This document shows, one piece after another, positions 26,912 through 35,879 of a stretch of 64,000 nucleotides of DNA (position 1 is the first letter of the stretch; every line of letters starts with the position of its first letter). The notes beneath the pieces were generated by a model. That model did not search any database. It was not told the DNA's origin and saw only the letters and a list, made by a program, of their open reading frames with translations. The translations under genes were made by a program, and so were the position numbers. The stretch spans positions 186,001 to 250,000 of the forward strand of contig NZ_FZNQ01000003.1 of assembly GCF_900188065.1 (NCBI RefSeq), given 5' to 3'. This stretch comes from Halorubrum vacuolatum. Lineage in GTDB: Archaea > Halobacteriota > Halobacteria > Halobacteriales > Haloferacaceae.

Positions 26912-26921
26912 GTTTCTTTTT
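26912..26921 (+). terminator. U-rich terminator after ftsZ2
   Basis: GTTTCTTTTT lies 29-38 bases after the ftsZ2 stop, in the short convergent gap to ncsA. Archaeal transcription commonly ends at U-tracts without a strong hairpin. No stem is evident here. Confidence 0.45.
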
Positions 26922-26957
26922 CAACCACGCACGACGCGTACCCATGGAGCCGTCAGT

Positions 26958-27932
26958 CTAGGCCGCTTCGATCGCCGCGAGCAGCCGACACTTCCGACAG
27001 ACGTCCCGGCTCGTCTTCGAGCCACAGCGCTCACACGTGCTCAACCCGGGACCGTCGCCGTCGTCGCGGTAGCGGTCGGCGGCGAGCGCGGACAGCTCTT
27101 CATACCCGGCCATGATCGAGTGTCGCGTGCCGGGATGGTTCTCCTCTAGGTCGTGAATGAGCGACTGAATCTCGCCGCGATACGCCTCGGCGGCGTGTGG
27201 ACATTCGGCCATGTGAACCGGCAGGTCGCGGACGTGACAGTAGAGGGCGACCTCCTTTTCGGGGACGTCGCGAAGCGGTTTCGCGCGCGGGACGAACGCG
27301 TCGGTTCCCGCCCCGTCGCGCTCATCGAACGGCCCGAGCGAGGCGTCGAAGTGTTTCGCCACCTGCTTCACGTCGCCTTCGAGGATATTCATCAGCGCCG
27401 TCTGCGCCTCGTCATCGAGGTTGTGACCGGTGAGCAGTTTGTCCGCGTCGAAGGATTCGGCGTAGCGTTCGAGCACGTCACGCCGGAAGACCCCACAGTA
27501 GGCACACGGGGCCATGTTCTCGGGGTCCTCGCGGGCGACGTCGTCCATTCGGACGTCGAACTCCTCCTCGTAGGTGACGACCTCGTGGCGTATGGAGAGA
27601 TCCGCGGCGAGGTCGACGCAGGCGTCGAGGCTGGCGTCTCGGTAGCCGTCGATCCCCTCGTGGATCGTGAGCGCGAGCATCTCGACGCGCGGGTCCTTCC
27701 CGAAGACGTCATCGAGGATGTGTGTCAACGCGACGCTGTCTTTCCCACCAGAGAGCCCGATGACCCAGCGGTCCGGATCCTCGGGCGTCGCGTCCGGGTC
27801 GAGCAGGCCGTCCTCGCGAACGCGGCGTTTCACACGCCGTTCGACCGATCGGCAGAGATGCTCGCCACAGAGGTGTGCGCCCGAGTAGGCGGCGTGATGG
27901 ATCGCCTCGGCGCCGCACGTGTCACACTCCAT
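26958..27932 (-). CDS. ncsA: tRNA 2-thiolation enzyme NcsA (TtuA/Ncs6 family)
   Basis: NcsA adenylates and thiolates wobble uridine in tRNA, using the ubiquitin-like SAMP2 as sulphur carrier in haloarchaea. The 324-residue protein has two terminal zinc ribbons (MECDTCGAEAIHH...CGEHLC and CERCGSKTSRDVCRKC) and the PP-loop ATP site GLSGGKDSVALTHIL. Catalytic cysteines lie in PCAYCGVFRRD and in the CPHAAEAYRG region. The TtuA-like motif GHNLDDEAQTALMNILEGD is also present. ATG 27932 begins at the first zinc ribbon and is preferred over the distal Met. It converges on ftsZ2. Confidence 0.92.
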   Translation of the reverse strand: MECDTCGAEAIHHAAYSGAHLCGEHLCRSVERRVKRRVREDGLLDPDATPEDPDRWVIGLSGGKDSVALTHILDDVFGKDPRVEMLALTIHEGIDGYRDASLDACVDLAADLSIRHEVVTYEEEFDVRMDDVAREDPENMAPCAYCGVFRRDVLERYAESFDADKLLTGHNLDDEAQTALMNILEGDVKQVAKHFDASLGPFDERDGAGTDAFVPRAKPLRDVPEKEVALYCHVRDLPVHMAECPHAAEAYRGEIQSLIHDLEENHPGTRHSIMAGYEELSALAADRYRDDGDGPGLSTCERCGSKTSRDVCRKCRLLAAIEAA

Positions 27933-27994
27933 CGTCGCGAGGTAGCGCTCGCGTGGGCATACCGGTTGCGATATGGGGAACCCCTCGATTTCGT

Positions 27995-28717
27995 TCACCC
28001 GAGGGCGTCGGGACCTTCACGGACGGCGGCCCGGAGCGTTTTCCGGTGCTCCGTCCGCGAGCGTGAGGAAAAGAGTTCGTGGCCGCCGTCGTAGAGGATC
28101 GTTCGGTCGGCGGCGATCCGATCGCCAACCCGACGTGGGTCGACGACGGGGTCGGTGAGCGTACAGAAGGCCACGGCCGTGGGGTCGGGATCGATGGCCG
28201 CCAGTCCGACGTGTGCCCGACCGGCCTCCCTGAGAAACGTCGGCGCGGCCGCATCCGGCCCTTCGCGAAGCTGTCGGTCGGTCGCGAGTTCGCCGATCGC
28301 CGCCCGCTTCTCCTCACGGGTCCCGCCGGTCGGGACGATCGGACGGGAAATTGGGAGCCGCTGGACGAGCGAGAGGAGCGGGCCCGTCGTCTCCGGGGCG
28401 AACCCCCACCACGGGCTGAGATACGTCCGTGTCGTCGGTTCCGGTGCAGGATCGCGAAGGTACGCGCCGATCAGCCCGCCCGTTGAGTGCCCAATAAACC
28501 GATACGTCCCGAGCGTCTCGGCGAGTTCCCGCACCGGATCCAGGTACTCCCGCTCGAAGGACGTCACGACGTCGGGGATCTCGACCGCGTGGACGAACGA
28601 ATCTGCCGCGAGCGTCTCCACCAGCCAGCGGACGTTCTCGTGCTGCAACCGATTGCCCCATCCGATGACACAGAGAAGGTTCGGATCGGTCGGGTCGCCG
28701 ACGGTTTCGGTTCGCAT
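27995..28717 (-). CDS. Alpha/beta hydrolase
   Basis: The 240-residue protein has the nucleophile elbow GHSTGGLIGAYL (Ser at about 89), an N-terminal CVIGWGNRLQHENVRWLVETL, and a C-terminal His in YDGGHELFSSRSRTEH that could complete the triad with Asp in LTDPVVDPR. The substrate is unknown. No signal peptide is seen. It is 62 bases upstream of ncsA on the same strand, perhaps in one operon, though the functions need not be linked. ATG 28717 (MRTETVGD) is preferred to a GC-rich upstream start. Confidence 0.8.
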   Translation of the reverse strand: MRTETVGDPTDPNLLCVIGWGNRLQHENVRWLVETLAADSFVHAVEIPDVVTSFEREYLDPVRELAETLGTYRFIGHSTGGLIGAYLRDPAPEPTTRTYLSPWWGFAPETTGPLLSLVQRLPISRPIVPTGGTREEKRAAIGELATDRQLREGPDAAAPTFLREAGRAHVGLAAIDPDPTAVAFCTLTDPVVDPRRVGDRIAADRTILYDGGHELFSSRSRTEHRKTLRAAVREGPDALG

Positions 28718-28870
28718 GTCCCGTTCACGGCCGGTTGTCACTTAAGAACGCGTGTGGACCGGCGGTCTCACCGCCCCGGTGTCGCGCTCGCGTACGCCAG
28801 ACTGAAACAACACACTGCACGTTGTCGCCGGTTTCGATATCGGTTTGTCGACGGGAGCCGGGGTTCGACC

Positions 28871-29389
28871 GTGACTGATTCGCCGACCGGGATCGACCGT
28901 GACCCCGATCCGCGCCCGCTTCGAGAGAACCCACCACCGGAGAGCCGACGGACTCGCCTCTGGCGGCTCGCATACAACCTCTTTCCGGCGTATCGGGGGA
29001 CCGGCGCGCGGATCGAACACATCGGCCGGGACTGGCGGTACGTCCGCACCCGTGTCCCGTACAACTGGCGCACCCGAAATCTGGTCGGTGCGATCTTCGG
29101 CGGCAGCCTCTACGGGGCGGTCGATCCCGTCTACATGACCCTGCTTCAGCGGAACCTCGACGACAGCTTCACCGTCTGGGATAAGTCGGCGGCGATCGAG
29201 TTCATCAGACCCGGCCGGGGGACGCTCTATGCCGAGTTCGAGGTCGACGAGGCCGAGCTGACGACGATACGCGGGACGCTCTCGCCGGACGAATCCATCG
29301 ACCGCGAGTACCTCGTTTCGCTCGTCGACGACGACGGGGTCGTTCACGCCGCCTGTCGGAAGACGGTGTACATCAAACGGGAGCCGTGA
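28871..29389 (+). CDS. DUF4442 / hot-dog fold thioesterase-like protein
   Basis: The 172-residue protein has the DUF4442 pattern: YNLFPAYRGTGARIEHIGRDWRYVRTRVPYNWRTRNLVGAIFGGSLYGAVDPVYMTLL. It ends in a beta-strand-rich C-terminus (LVSLVDDDGVVHAACRKTVYIKREP). This family shares the hot-dog fold with acyl-CoA thioesterases, although the catalytic Asp/Glu is not obvious. GTG 28871 was chosen because the sequence before it is low in coding character. It diverges from the alpha/beta hydrolase gene and converges with the next. Confidence 0.78.
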   Translation: MTDSPTGIDRDPDPRPLRENPPPESRRTRLWRLAYNLFPAYRGTGARIEHIGRDWRYVRTRVPYNWRTRNLVGAIFGGSLYGAVDPVYMTLLQRNLDDSFTVWDKSAAIEFIRPGRGTLYAEFEVDEAELTTIRGTLSPDESIDREYLVSLVDDDGVVHAACRKTVYIKREP

Positions 29390-29401
29390 TGTCTGGACCG
29401 T

Positions 29402-30337
29402 TCAGGCGGTCGCCCCGGCGATGAGGCTCTCACGGACCGTCTCCGTGAACCGCTCGGGGTACTCGACGTGCGGCAACAGTCGGGCGCGATCGAAGACGAC
29501 GAGCCGAGCGTCCGCGGCCTCCGCAAGCTCCCTCCCGTCCGCGAGCGGGCTCACCTCCGCTTCGCGTCCCCAGACGACCGTCGGTGGGACCTCCAGGGCG
29601 GCGAGCGCGGCGGCGAGGTCGAGCTCGCTGTTGAGATAGCCCGAGATGAACGAGGCGGGGGCGAAGCGGGCGTTCTCGACGTGGGTCGTCCGCCATTCGT
29701 AATCCACCCACTCGTCGGTCACGTTCGCGACGTCGTAGTAGCCGTGGTCGGCGTTGAAATACCGGATCGACGGCTTCGAGGTTACGAGATTGAAGACCGC
29801 CTCGCCGACGAGCGGCGCGCGCACCAGCTCGCGCAGCCAATCCTTCGGCGGCGTGGGGCCCGCGACCGTCGTCGGACAGACGCCCACGAACCCGGAGATC
29901 TCGACCTCCTCGGCTGCCGCCGCGGCGTAGGCGGCCGACAGCGAGGAGGCGACGACCGCCGGCGTCTCGAACAGTTCGAGGAAGTCGGCGACGAAGTCCT
30001 CATACAGCGCGGCGGAGTACCGCAGCGGCGGCCGGTCAGATCGCCCGTAGCCGGGGAAATCGGGGGCGATCACGTGATGATCCGTCGCGAGATCGCTGAA
30101 GACCTCACGCCACTCGCCGCTCGATCCGGCCGCGTTGATCCCGTGTAACAGGACGAGATCGGGGTCGTCGGGGTCACCGGCCTCGACGTAGCCCACATCG
30201 ATCCCCCGCCAGCGGAACGTCCGATCCTCGCCGGCCACCGCCGACTCCAGTTCCCCCTGATACCTGAGTCCGCCGTTCGCGGCCGCCACCGCACCGACGC
30301 CGAGGAGAGCTGTCCCTGCGAGCGTTCTGAGCTTCAT
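29402..30337 (-). CDS. Alpha/beta hydrolase, possibly membrane-anchored
   Basis: The 311-residue protein starts with a short hydrophobic segment (LRTLAGTALLGVGAVAAANGG), possibly a signal anchor. The hydrolase core reads LVLLHGINAAGSSGEWREVFSDL, VIAPDFPGYGRSDRPPLRYS, and a nucleophile elbow SSLSAAYAAAAA in which the usual first Gly is Ser. The His of RLLPHVEYPERF is near the end. Substrate unknown. A strong minus-strand TATA box (about 30361-30372) 29 bases before ATG 30337 indicates a leaderless gene apart from the redoxin pair upstream. Confidence 0.82.
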   Translation of the reverse strand: MKLRTLAGTALLGVGAVAAANGGLRYQGELESAVAGEDRTFRWRGIDVGYVEAGDPDDPDLVLLHGINAAGSSGEWREVFSDLATDHHVIAPDFPGYGRSDRPPLRYSAALYEDFVADFLELFETPAVVASSLSAAYAAAAAEEVEISGFVGVCPTTVAGPTPPKDWLRELVRAPLVGEAVFNLVTSKPSIRYFNADHGYYDVANVTDEWVDYEWRTTHVENARFAPASFISGYLNSELDLAAALAALEVPPTVVWGREAEVSPLADGRELAEAADARLVVFDRARLLPHVEYPERFTETVRESLIAGATA

Positions 30338-30360
30338 GGAAACCTGTTGGTTCGCGGGCG

Positions 30361-30372
30361 ACTTATATACGT
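30361..30372 (-). promoter_or_regulatory. TATA box of the alpha/beta hydrolase gene
   Basis: The minus strand reads CGTATATAAGT, 25-35 bases upstream of ATG 30337. It stands out in a GC-rich gap. Confidence 0.6.
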
Positions 30373-30417
30373 TGGGCGGGGGTGTACTGGAGGTCGCCGA
30401 CCGGGTCGTCCGCGGCG

Positions 30418-30927
30418 TCAGCCGATCAGGTCGCCGATCGCCCCGTCGAGTTCGTCGTAGTCGGGAAACGCCGGGTGTTCGGCGGCGACCCACACGTATC
30501 GTACCGTCCGATCGGCGTCCAATAAGAACACGGCGGGCCGACACTCGGTGATCCCAGCCATCCCGTCGATATCGTGTTCGACGCCGTATTCGCGCGCGAC
30601 CTCCGCACCCGGGTCCGAGAACAGCCGAACGCCCTCACCCCGTGTGTCGAGGAGCCGTTTGTGTTCATACGGCGTCGAGATCGAGACCCCGAGGACGTCG
30701 ATATCGGCCGCCCAGCCGCGGTCGTCGATCTCGTTGTAGAGATACGTCGCCTGGAACGCGCCGTCCATCGGATGAAAGACGAGCAGCGTCGGCCCGTCGA
30801 CGACGTCCGCGAGCGACCGGTCCTCCCAGTATTCGGTGGTGACGAGCGGACGGGTGAAATCGGGGGCGACCTCGCCCGCCTCGATGTGATCCGCCGGCGG
30901 CAGCGAGACGACCTCGAAGTCGGGCAT
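30418..30927 (-). CDS. Peroxiredoxin-fold protein lacking the peroxidatic cysteine
   Basis: The 169-residue protein has the AhpC/TSA thioredoxin fold: GEVAPDFTRPLVTTEYWEDRSLADVV, LLVFHPMDGAFQATYLYNEI, VLGVSISTPYEHKRLL and RPAVFLLDADRTVRYVW. In true peroxiredoxins the third strand is followed by PxxxTxxC. Here the matching residues are PMDGAFQA, so both Thr and Cys are replaced by Ala. The only Cys is in ITECRPA. The protein cannot be an ordinary Cys-based peroxidase. Its ATG immediately follows the stop of the glutaredoxin-like gene, so the two are co-translated. Confidence 0.85.
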   Translation of the reverse strand: MPDFEVVSLPPADHIEAGEVAPDFTRPLVTTEYWEDRSLADVVDGPTLLVFHPMDGAFQATYLYNEIDDRGWAADIDVLGVSISTPYEHKRLLDTRGEGVRLFSDPGAEVAREYGVEHDIDGMAGITECRPAVFLLDADRTVRYVWVAAEHPAFPDYDELDGAIGDLIG

Positions 30928-31224
30928 CTATGCGTCACCCCCGACGCTCGCTTCGGCCGCGTCCGTACCCGCGGTCCCGCCGTAGGTTCGCTCCAAGTAT
31001 TCGACGATGTTCCCGCTCTCGGACATCGTCACGCCCGTCTCGGCATCCACGATGGCCGGGACGCTTCGTTTCCCGGAGATCCGTTTCACGACGTTGCGTT
31101 CGGAGTGCATCGGTTCGACGTACCGCGAGCGGTACGGCACGTCGAGCTGATCGAGCACCCTGACGACCCGTTCACAGTAGGGACACGCCTGCAGCCGGTA
31201 CAGCGTGATGGCTGGTTCGGTCAT
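30928..31224 (-). CDS. Glutaredoxin-like protein (GST N-terminal domain)
   Basis: The 98-residue protein has a thioredoxin/glutaredoxin fold with the active site ACPYCERV (CPYC, near residue 14), the cis-Pro in KRSVPAIVD and a thiol-binding MSESGNIVEYL motif. Haloarchaea lack glutathione and use gamma-glutamylcysteine, so this may be its physiological partner. It leads a two-gene unit with the Cys-less peroxiredoxin-like gene, with no gap between them. ATG 31224 was chosen; the longer upstream reading is repeat-derived. Confidence 0.85.
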   Translation of the reverse strand: MTEPAITLYRLQACPYCERVVRVLDQLDVPYRSRYVEPMHSERNVVKRISGKRSVPAIVDAETGVTMSESGNIVEYLERTYGGTAGTDAAEASVGGDA

Positions 31225-31542
31225 GTTCGCATGGACGGCCGCCAGCGTCCTAACGGTACCGACCTCGGAACGTCCTCGACGCCAAACGTCCCCGATCCCT
31301 GGACGTCCCCGATCCCTGGACGTCCCCGATCCCTGGACGTCCCCGATATCCCGCCCACCGCACGACGGATCGTCCCATCGCCGGGGACCCCAGCGAACGC
31401 TCGGAGAGCCAGCGGGGCACGTCCGAGGAACCAGCGAGTACGGTCGAGGAACCAGCGCGGCCGCCGGAATCGACTGCGCGGACCACCCAGGAGCCGACGA
31501 AGGTAACGTTTTAACGGCCACCCGACCGACACCAAGGAGTAT
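31225..31542. repeat. Intergenic region holding two tandem-repeat blocks
   Basis: This 318-base gap between divergent genes has a 17-base repeat in four copies (ACGTCCCCGATCCCTGG-like units starting at 31286, 31303, 31320 and 31337). It also has a 21-base repeat in three copies (GAGGAACCAGCG or near variants at 31404, 31425 and 31446). A TTTTAACG box (31509-31516) precedes the CorC-type ATG by about 30 bases. I see no gene in the gap. Confidence 0.82.
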
Positions 31543-32907
31543 ATGGGCTCAACGCTTCTCGTGCTGGCGGCCGGTATCCCAGGGCTACCGGTCTTGGAGG
31601 GCCCGATAGTCACGCTGCTCGGGATCCTCGCCATCGTGATACTGCTCGGGATGTCGGCGTTCTTCTCCTCCTCGGAGATCGCGATGTTCTCGCTGCCGAA
31701 ACACCGCGTCGACAGCCTCGTCGACGAGGGCATAAAAAGCGCGAGGACCATCCGGGCGCTCAAGGAGAACCCCCACCGACTGCTGGTGACGATCCTCGTC
31801 GGCAACAACCTCGTCAACATCGCGATGACCGCCATCGCGACCGCGCTCATCGGCCTCTACGTCGAGAGCGCGCTGTTGACCATCGTGTTCACGACCTTCG
31901 GGATCACGGCGGTCGTCCTGCTGTTCGCGGAGACGGCACCGAAATCATACGCCGTCGAGCACACCGAATCGTGGTCGCTGCGGATCGCCCGCCCGCTCAA
32001 GCTCTCGGAGACGCTGTTGTATCCGCTCGTGGTCGTCTTCGATCATCTCACTCGCCTCGTGAACAAAGTCACCGGCGGCCGCGCCGCCATCGAGTCGACC
32101 TACGTCACCCGCGAGGAGATACAGAACATCATCGAGACGGGTGAGCGCGAGGGCGTCATCGACGAGGAGGAACGGGAGATGCTCGCGCGGATATTCCGGT
32201 TCAACAACACCATCGCCAAGGAGGTGATGACCCCGCGTCTCGACATCACGGCGGTTCCCAAGGACGCGTCCGTCGACGAGGCGATCGAGACGTGCATCCA
32301 GGCGGATCGCGAGCGCGTCCCCGTCTTCGACCGCAACCTCGACAACATCATCGGAATCGTCACCGTCCGCGACCTCGTCCGCGAGCTCCGCTACTCCGAG
32401 GGTGAACCCTCCCTCGAACGCGTCGTCAAGCCCACCCTGCACGTTCCCGAATCGAAGAACGTCGACGAGCTGTTGACCGAGATGCAGGACAACCGCCTCC
32501 AGATGGTCATCGTCATCGACGAGTTCGGCACGACGGAGGGGCTCATCACCTTGGAGGACATGGTGGAGGAGATCGTCGGCGACATTCTGGAGGGCGACGA
32601 GCCCGAGCCGATCGAGTTCGTAGCGGAGAACGTCGCGCTCGTTCAGGGGGAGGTCAACATCGACGAGGTGAACGAGGCGTTGGAGATCGACCTCCCGGAG
32701 GGCGAGGAGTTCGAGACGCTCGCGGGGTTCGTCTTCAACCGCGCCGGTCGCCTCGTCGAGGAGGGCGAGGAGATCGAGTTCGACGAGGTCAAGATCGGCA
32801 TCGAGCGCGTCGATAACACCCGAATTATGCAGGTACGCGTCACCGTGCTCGAACGTGAGGAGGCCGACCCGGAGGTCGAGGAGGCCGACGCGGGCGACGA
32901 CGACTGA
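31543..32907 (+). CDS. CNNM/CorC-type membrane protein with CBS pair
   Basis: The 454-residue protein has a CNNM (DUF21) membrane domain of four helices (about residues 1-185), a CBS pair (about 210-335; VMTPRLDITAVPKDASVDEAIETC and IIGIVTVRDLVREL), and a CorC_HlyC C-terminal domain (about 350-440; NIDEVNEALEIDLPEGEEFETLAGFVFNRAGRL). Members of this family are linked to Mg2+ or Co2+ transport or its regulation, with ATP/Mg sensing by CBS. A signal-like hydrophobic start is part of the first helix. It is monocistronic. Confidence 0.9.
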   Translation: MGSTLLVLAAGIPGLPVLEGPIVTLLGILAIVILLGMSAFFSSSEIAMFSLPKHRVDSLVDEGIKSARTIRALKENPHRLLVTILVGNNLVNIAMTAIATALIGLYVESALLTIVFTTFGITAVVLLFAETAPKSYAVEHTESWSLRIARPLKLSETLLYPLVVVFDHLTRLVNKVTGGRAAIESTYVTREEIQNIIETGEREGVIDEEEREMLARIFRFNNTIAKEVMTPRLDITAVPKDASVDEAIETCIQADRERVPVFDRNLDNIIGIVTVRDLVRELRYSEGEPSLERVVKPTLHVPESKNVDELLTEMQDNRLQMVIVIDEFGTTEGLITLEDMVEEIVGDILEGDEPEPIEFVAENVALVQGEVNIDEVNEALEIDLPEGEEFETLAGFVFNRAGRLVEEGEEIEFDEVKIGIERVDNTRIMQVRVTVLEREEADPEVEEADAGDDD

Positions 32908-32967
32908 TCGCGGCGAATCCGACCGTCGACGGCGAACCGTTTTGCCGCTTCCACCCCATCCTCACCC

Positions 32968-33144
32968 ATGGGATCCGTGAAAACCGACCTCGTCAACGGG
33001 ATCATCTCGCTCGTCATCAGCGTCGCCGTCATCGCCCTGCTCGCCGATGACGAGGCTGAACCGTACACGCTCGGCGACGTGTTGCTCGCCGCCGGGGTTT
33101 CGGCGTTCCTCTCCGGGTATCTCACGAGCTACTTCGCGAAGTGA
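32968..33144 (+). CDS. 58-residue two-helix membrane protein
   Basis: This small open frame begins at ATG 32968 and encodes about 58 residues with two hydrophobic helices (TDLVNGIISLVISVAVIALL and VLLAAGVSAFLSGYL) around a charged loop (DDEAEPYT). It ends in YFAK. Codon use (GC-rich third positions) matches its neighbours, which supports coding. It follows the CorC-type gene by 60 bases and may share its transcript. I know no function. Confidence 0.7.
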   Translation: MGSVKTDLVNGIISLVISVAVIALLADDEAEPYTLGDVLLAAGVSAFLSGYLTSYFAK

Positions 33145-33228
33145 GGGGCGTACGGGGCGTCCGAACCCATCTGCACGCCTTCGATGGCGACGTTATTTAT
33201 AAACCCACCACCAGCGCCGAGTATCCAG

Positions 33229-33627
33229 TTATAAACTTTCCAGCAGTACCTGCCGCCGCCGATCTAGATCGAACATCGCCTCCCGGGCGTCGAGCCGCTC
33301 CAAAAACGTGAAGACGTCCGCGCCGTGTCGCTCCGCATAGCCCAACAGTTCCTCGATCCCCGCCCGGTTCAAAGCGTACGATTCGAGCAGCCCGCACATG
33401 AGTGCCAACGCGATCCCCGCATCGCCGGTCGGAAAGGCGGAGTCGACCGCCGTGAGATCGGGGCCGCTTTCGGAGACGACGGCTTTCGGATCCACGCCCA
33501 CCTCCGCCGCCGGATGGGTTGTGAGACAGCGCGTACAGATCGCGGCGACCGTCGCGGGGGCGTGTTCACGTATGTCTTCAGGGACGGCAAAGGCGACGAC
33601 GTCGGCTCCACATCGCGGGCAGGCCAT
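33229..33627 (-). CDS. Haloarchaeal zinc-finger protein (DUF6276-like)
   Basis: The 132-residue protein begins MACPRCGADVVAF, with a second pair in ICTRCLTTHP, so a CxxC...CxxC zinc ribbon is likely. The C-terminal helical part (ALMCGLLESYALNRAGIEELLGYAERHGADVFTFLERL) is conserved in haloarchaea and I associate it with DUF6276; this is from memory. A TTTAAATATT element (33647-33657, minus strand) lies about 25 bases before ATG 33627, so the gene is probably leaderless. It precedes no partner gene. Confidence 0.75.
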   Translation of the reverse strand: MACPRCGADVVAFAVPEDIREHAPATVAAICTRCLTTHPAAEVGVDPKAVVSESGPDLTAVDSAFPTGDAGIALALMCGLLESYALNRAGIEELLGYAERHGADVFTFLERLDAREAMFDLDRRRQVLLESL

Positions 33628-33765
33628 ATCGACCGTCCGCGGGCCGAATATTTAAAAGGGGAACCGTCGCTTTGCTTGTGTATCGACGTAATCAGAGCCC
33701 ATTCAGTACACCGTAAAGATGGCCTTCGAGCGAGACGAATCCTCCGTTAAAAATGTACAGCCGAC

Positions 33766-34452
33766 TCAGTCCGCGGAGACGGTCTCCGACTCGGCAGCTT
33801 CCGCCTCCGCTTCGGCCTTCGCCTCCTCTTCTTCCTTCTTCGCTTTGATCTTCTTTAGCCGGAAGATCTCCTCACGCTCCTGCTCTTCGAGCTTCTGCTC
33901 GATGTACTCCTGGTTCTCATAGAGCTGGGGTAACAGCGTGAACTCCAGGGCGTTCACCCGCCGTTTCGTCGTCTCGATCTCCTCCAACATCTTCTTCATC
34001 GCCGTCTCGACCTCGGCGGCGAGGATGATCGTCTCCAACAGCTCCTCGTAGGCGTCCGCGGCCTCGTCGATCCGCGCGGAGGAGCCGAGCAACCCGTACC
34101 CACGTTCATCGAGGTTCTTCCGTACCTTCGAGGACTCGATCTGTGGGACGACGACCCCCATGATGTTCTTCGACTGCGTGGTGATCTCGGGGTGTTCTTT
34201 CAGCGCCGCGGCCGCTCCGCGGACGGCGACGTCGCCCTCCATCGCGCGCGCTTTGTTCAGCTTGTCCTGTGCGCGCTCGTAGTCCTCGGCCATGTCCGAC
34301 CGGACGTCCTGTGCCTGATCGAGGATGTCCATAAACTCCATGATGAGCCCGTCACGCTTCTGTTCGAGCGTGTCGTGCCCCCGCTCGGAGAGCTCGATGC
34401 GATCCTCGATCGCCATCAGGTTCTTGCGTGTCGGCTTGACGTCCTTGGCCAT
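33766..34452 (-). CDS. atpD: A-type ATP synthase subunit D
   Basis: Subunit D forms the central rotor shaft of the A1 head. The 228-residue protein starts [41 protein letters not shown], the family start. It is mostly coiled coil, followed by a Lys/Glu-rich, disordered tail ([21 protein letters not shown]). It is the last gene of the atp operon, six bases after atpB. Confidence 0.96.
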   Translation of the reverse strand: MAKDVKPTRKNLMAIEDRIELSERGHDTLEQKRDGLIMEFMDILDQAQDVRSDMAEDYERAQDKLNKARAMEGDVAVRGAAAALKEHPEITTQSKNIMGVVVPQIESSKVRKNLDERGYGLLGSSARIDEAADAYEELLETIILAAEVETAMKKMLEEIETTKRRVNALEFTLLPQLYENQEYIEQKLEEQEREEIFRLKKIKAKKEEEEAKAEAEAEAAESETVSAD

Positions 34453-34458
34453 GGTAGG

Positions 34459-35877
34459 TTAGTCGGCCGCCTCGGCGACCGCCTCTTCGGCGTCCTCCTC
34501 GTGGTAGTACTGTTCGATATACTCCTCGCCGACGCGGTTGAGTTCCGATTTCGGCAGCATCGAGAGCAGTTCCCAGCCGATCTCGAGCGTCTCCTCGATA
34601 TCGCGGCTGGTCTGGAATCCCTGATCGATGAACTCCGTCTCGAAGGCGTCCGCGAAGTCGAGATACTTGTTGTCACGCTCGGAGAGCGCCTCACGACCGA
34701 CGATGTTCACGAGGTCACGAAGGTCCTCGCCCTCCGCGTACGCCGCGTACATCTGGTCGGAGACGTCGCCGTGGTCGCCACGGGTAAGTCCCTCGCCGAT
34801 CCCGTCGTCCATCAGCCGGGAGAGGCTGGGAAGCACGTTCACGGGGGGTTGCAGGCCCTGACTGTTGAGGTCGGGGTCGACGTAGATCTGCCCCTCCGTG
34901 ATGTAGCCGGTCAGGTCCGGGATCGGGTGGGTGTCGTCGTCGCCCGGCATCGTGAGGATCGGGATCTGCGTCACCGACCCCTCACGGCCCTCGATCCGAC
35001 CCGCACGCTCGTACAGCTGTGCCAGGTCGGTGTACATGTATCCGGGGTAGCCACGGCGGCCCGGCACCTCCTCGCGGGCGGCGCCGATCTCACGGAGCGC
35101 CTCACAGTAGTTCGTCATGTCCGTGAGGATGACGAGCACGTGGTAGTCCTTCTCGAAGGCGAGATACTCGGCGGTCGTGAGCACCATCCGCGGGGTGACC
35201 GTCCGCTCGACGGCGGGGTCGTCCGCGAGGTTCATGAAGACGACGGAGCGCTCCAACGCGCCGGTCCGTTCGAAGTCCTCCATGAACTCGTTCGCCTCCT
35301 CCTGGGTGATCCCCATCGCGCCGAAGATCACCGCGAACTCGGAGCCTTCGCCGCCGTCGCTCTCCTCTTCGGGCACGCTCGCCTGCCGGGCGATCTGCAT
35401 CGCCAACTCGCTGTGCGGCTGGCCCGAACTCGAGAAGATCGGCAGCTTCTGCCCGCGAACGAGCGTGTTCATGCCGTCAATGGCCGACACGCCCGTCTCG
35501 ATGAACTCCTCGGGGTACTCCCGCGAGTACGGGTTGATCGCCGCCCCGACGATGTCCTGTCGCTCCTCAGGGACGATCTCGGGTCCGTCGTCGATCGGGC
35601 GGCCGGAGCCGTCCAGCACGCGCCCGAGCAGGTCCTCGGTGACGGGCATCTTCATCGTTTCGCCGAGGAACCGAACGGATGCCTTCTGGTCGATACCGGA
35701 GGTGCCCTCGAACACCTGGATGGCCACGACGCCATCCGCGGATTCGAGCACCTGTCCACGCAGCGTCTTCCCCTGTGCCGTCTCGATCTCGACGATCTCG
35801 TCGTACCCGATCGGCTCGTCGACCTCGGCGTACACCAGCGGGCCGCTGATCTCGGTGATGGTTTGGTATTCTTTCAT
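34459..35877 (-). CDS. atpB: A-type ATP synthase subunit B
   Basis: Subunit B is the non-catalytic nucleotide-binding subunit of the hexameric head. At 472 residues it shows [39 protein letters not shown] (a degenerate P-loop without GKT), and [29 protein letters not shown]. All are typical of archaeal B subunits. It lies between atpA (2 bases) and atpD (6 bases). Confidence 0.97.
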   Translation of the reverse strand: MKEYQTITEISGPLVYAEVDEPIGYDEIVEIETAQGKTLRGQVLESADGVVAIQVFEGTSGIDQKASVRFLGETMKMPVTEDLLGRVLDGSGRPIDDGPEIVPEERQDIVGAAINPYSREYPEEFIETGVSAIDGMNTLVRGQKLPIFSSSGQPHSELAMQIARQASVPEEESDGGEGSEFAVIFGAMGITQEEANEFMEDFERTGALERSVVFMNLADDPAVERTVTPRMVLTTAEYLAFEKDYHVLVILTDMTNYCEALREIGAAREEVPGRRGYPGYMYTDLAQLYERAGRIEGREGSVTQIPILTMPGDDDTHPIPDLTGYITEGQIYVDPDLNSQGLQPPVNVLPSLSRLMDDGIGEGLTRGDHGDVSDQMYAAYAEGEDLRDLVNIVGREALSERDNKYLDFADAFETEFIDQGFQTSRDIEETLEIGWELLSMLPKSELNRVGEEYIEQYYHEEDAEEAVAEAAD

Positions 35878-35879
35878 GG

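Noticed and set aside
31286-31353. The 17-base array as a CRISPR array
   Set aside because: Units are contiguous without spacers and far shorter than CRISPR repeats; no cas genes are near.
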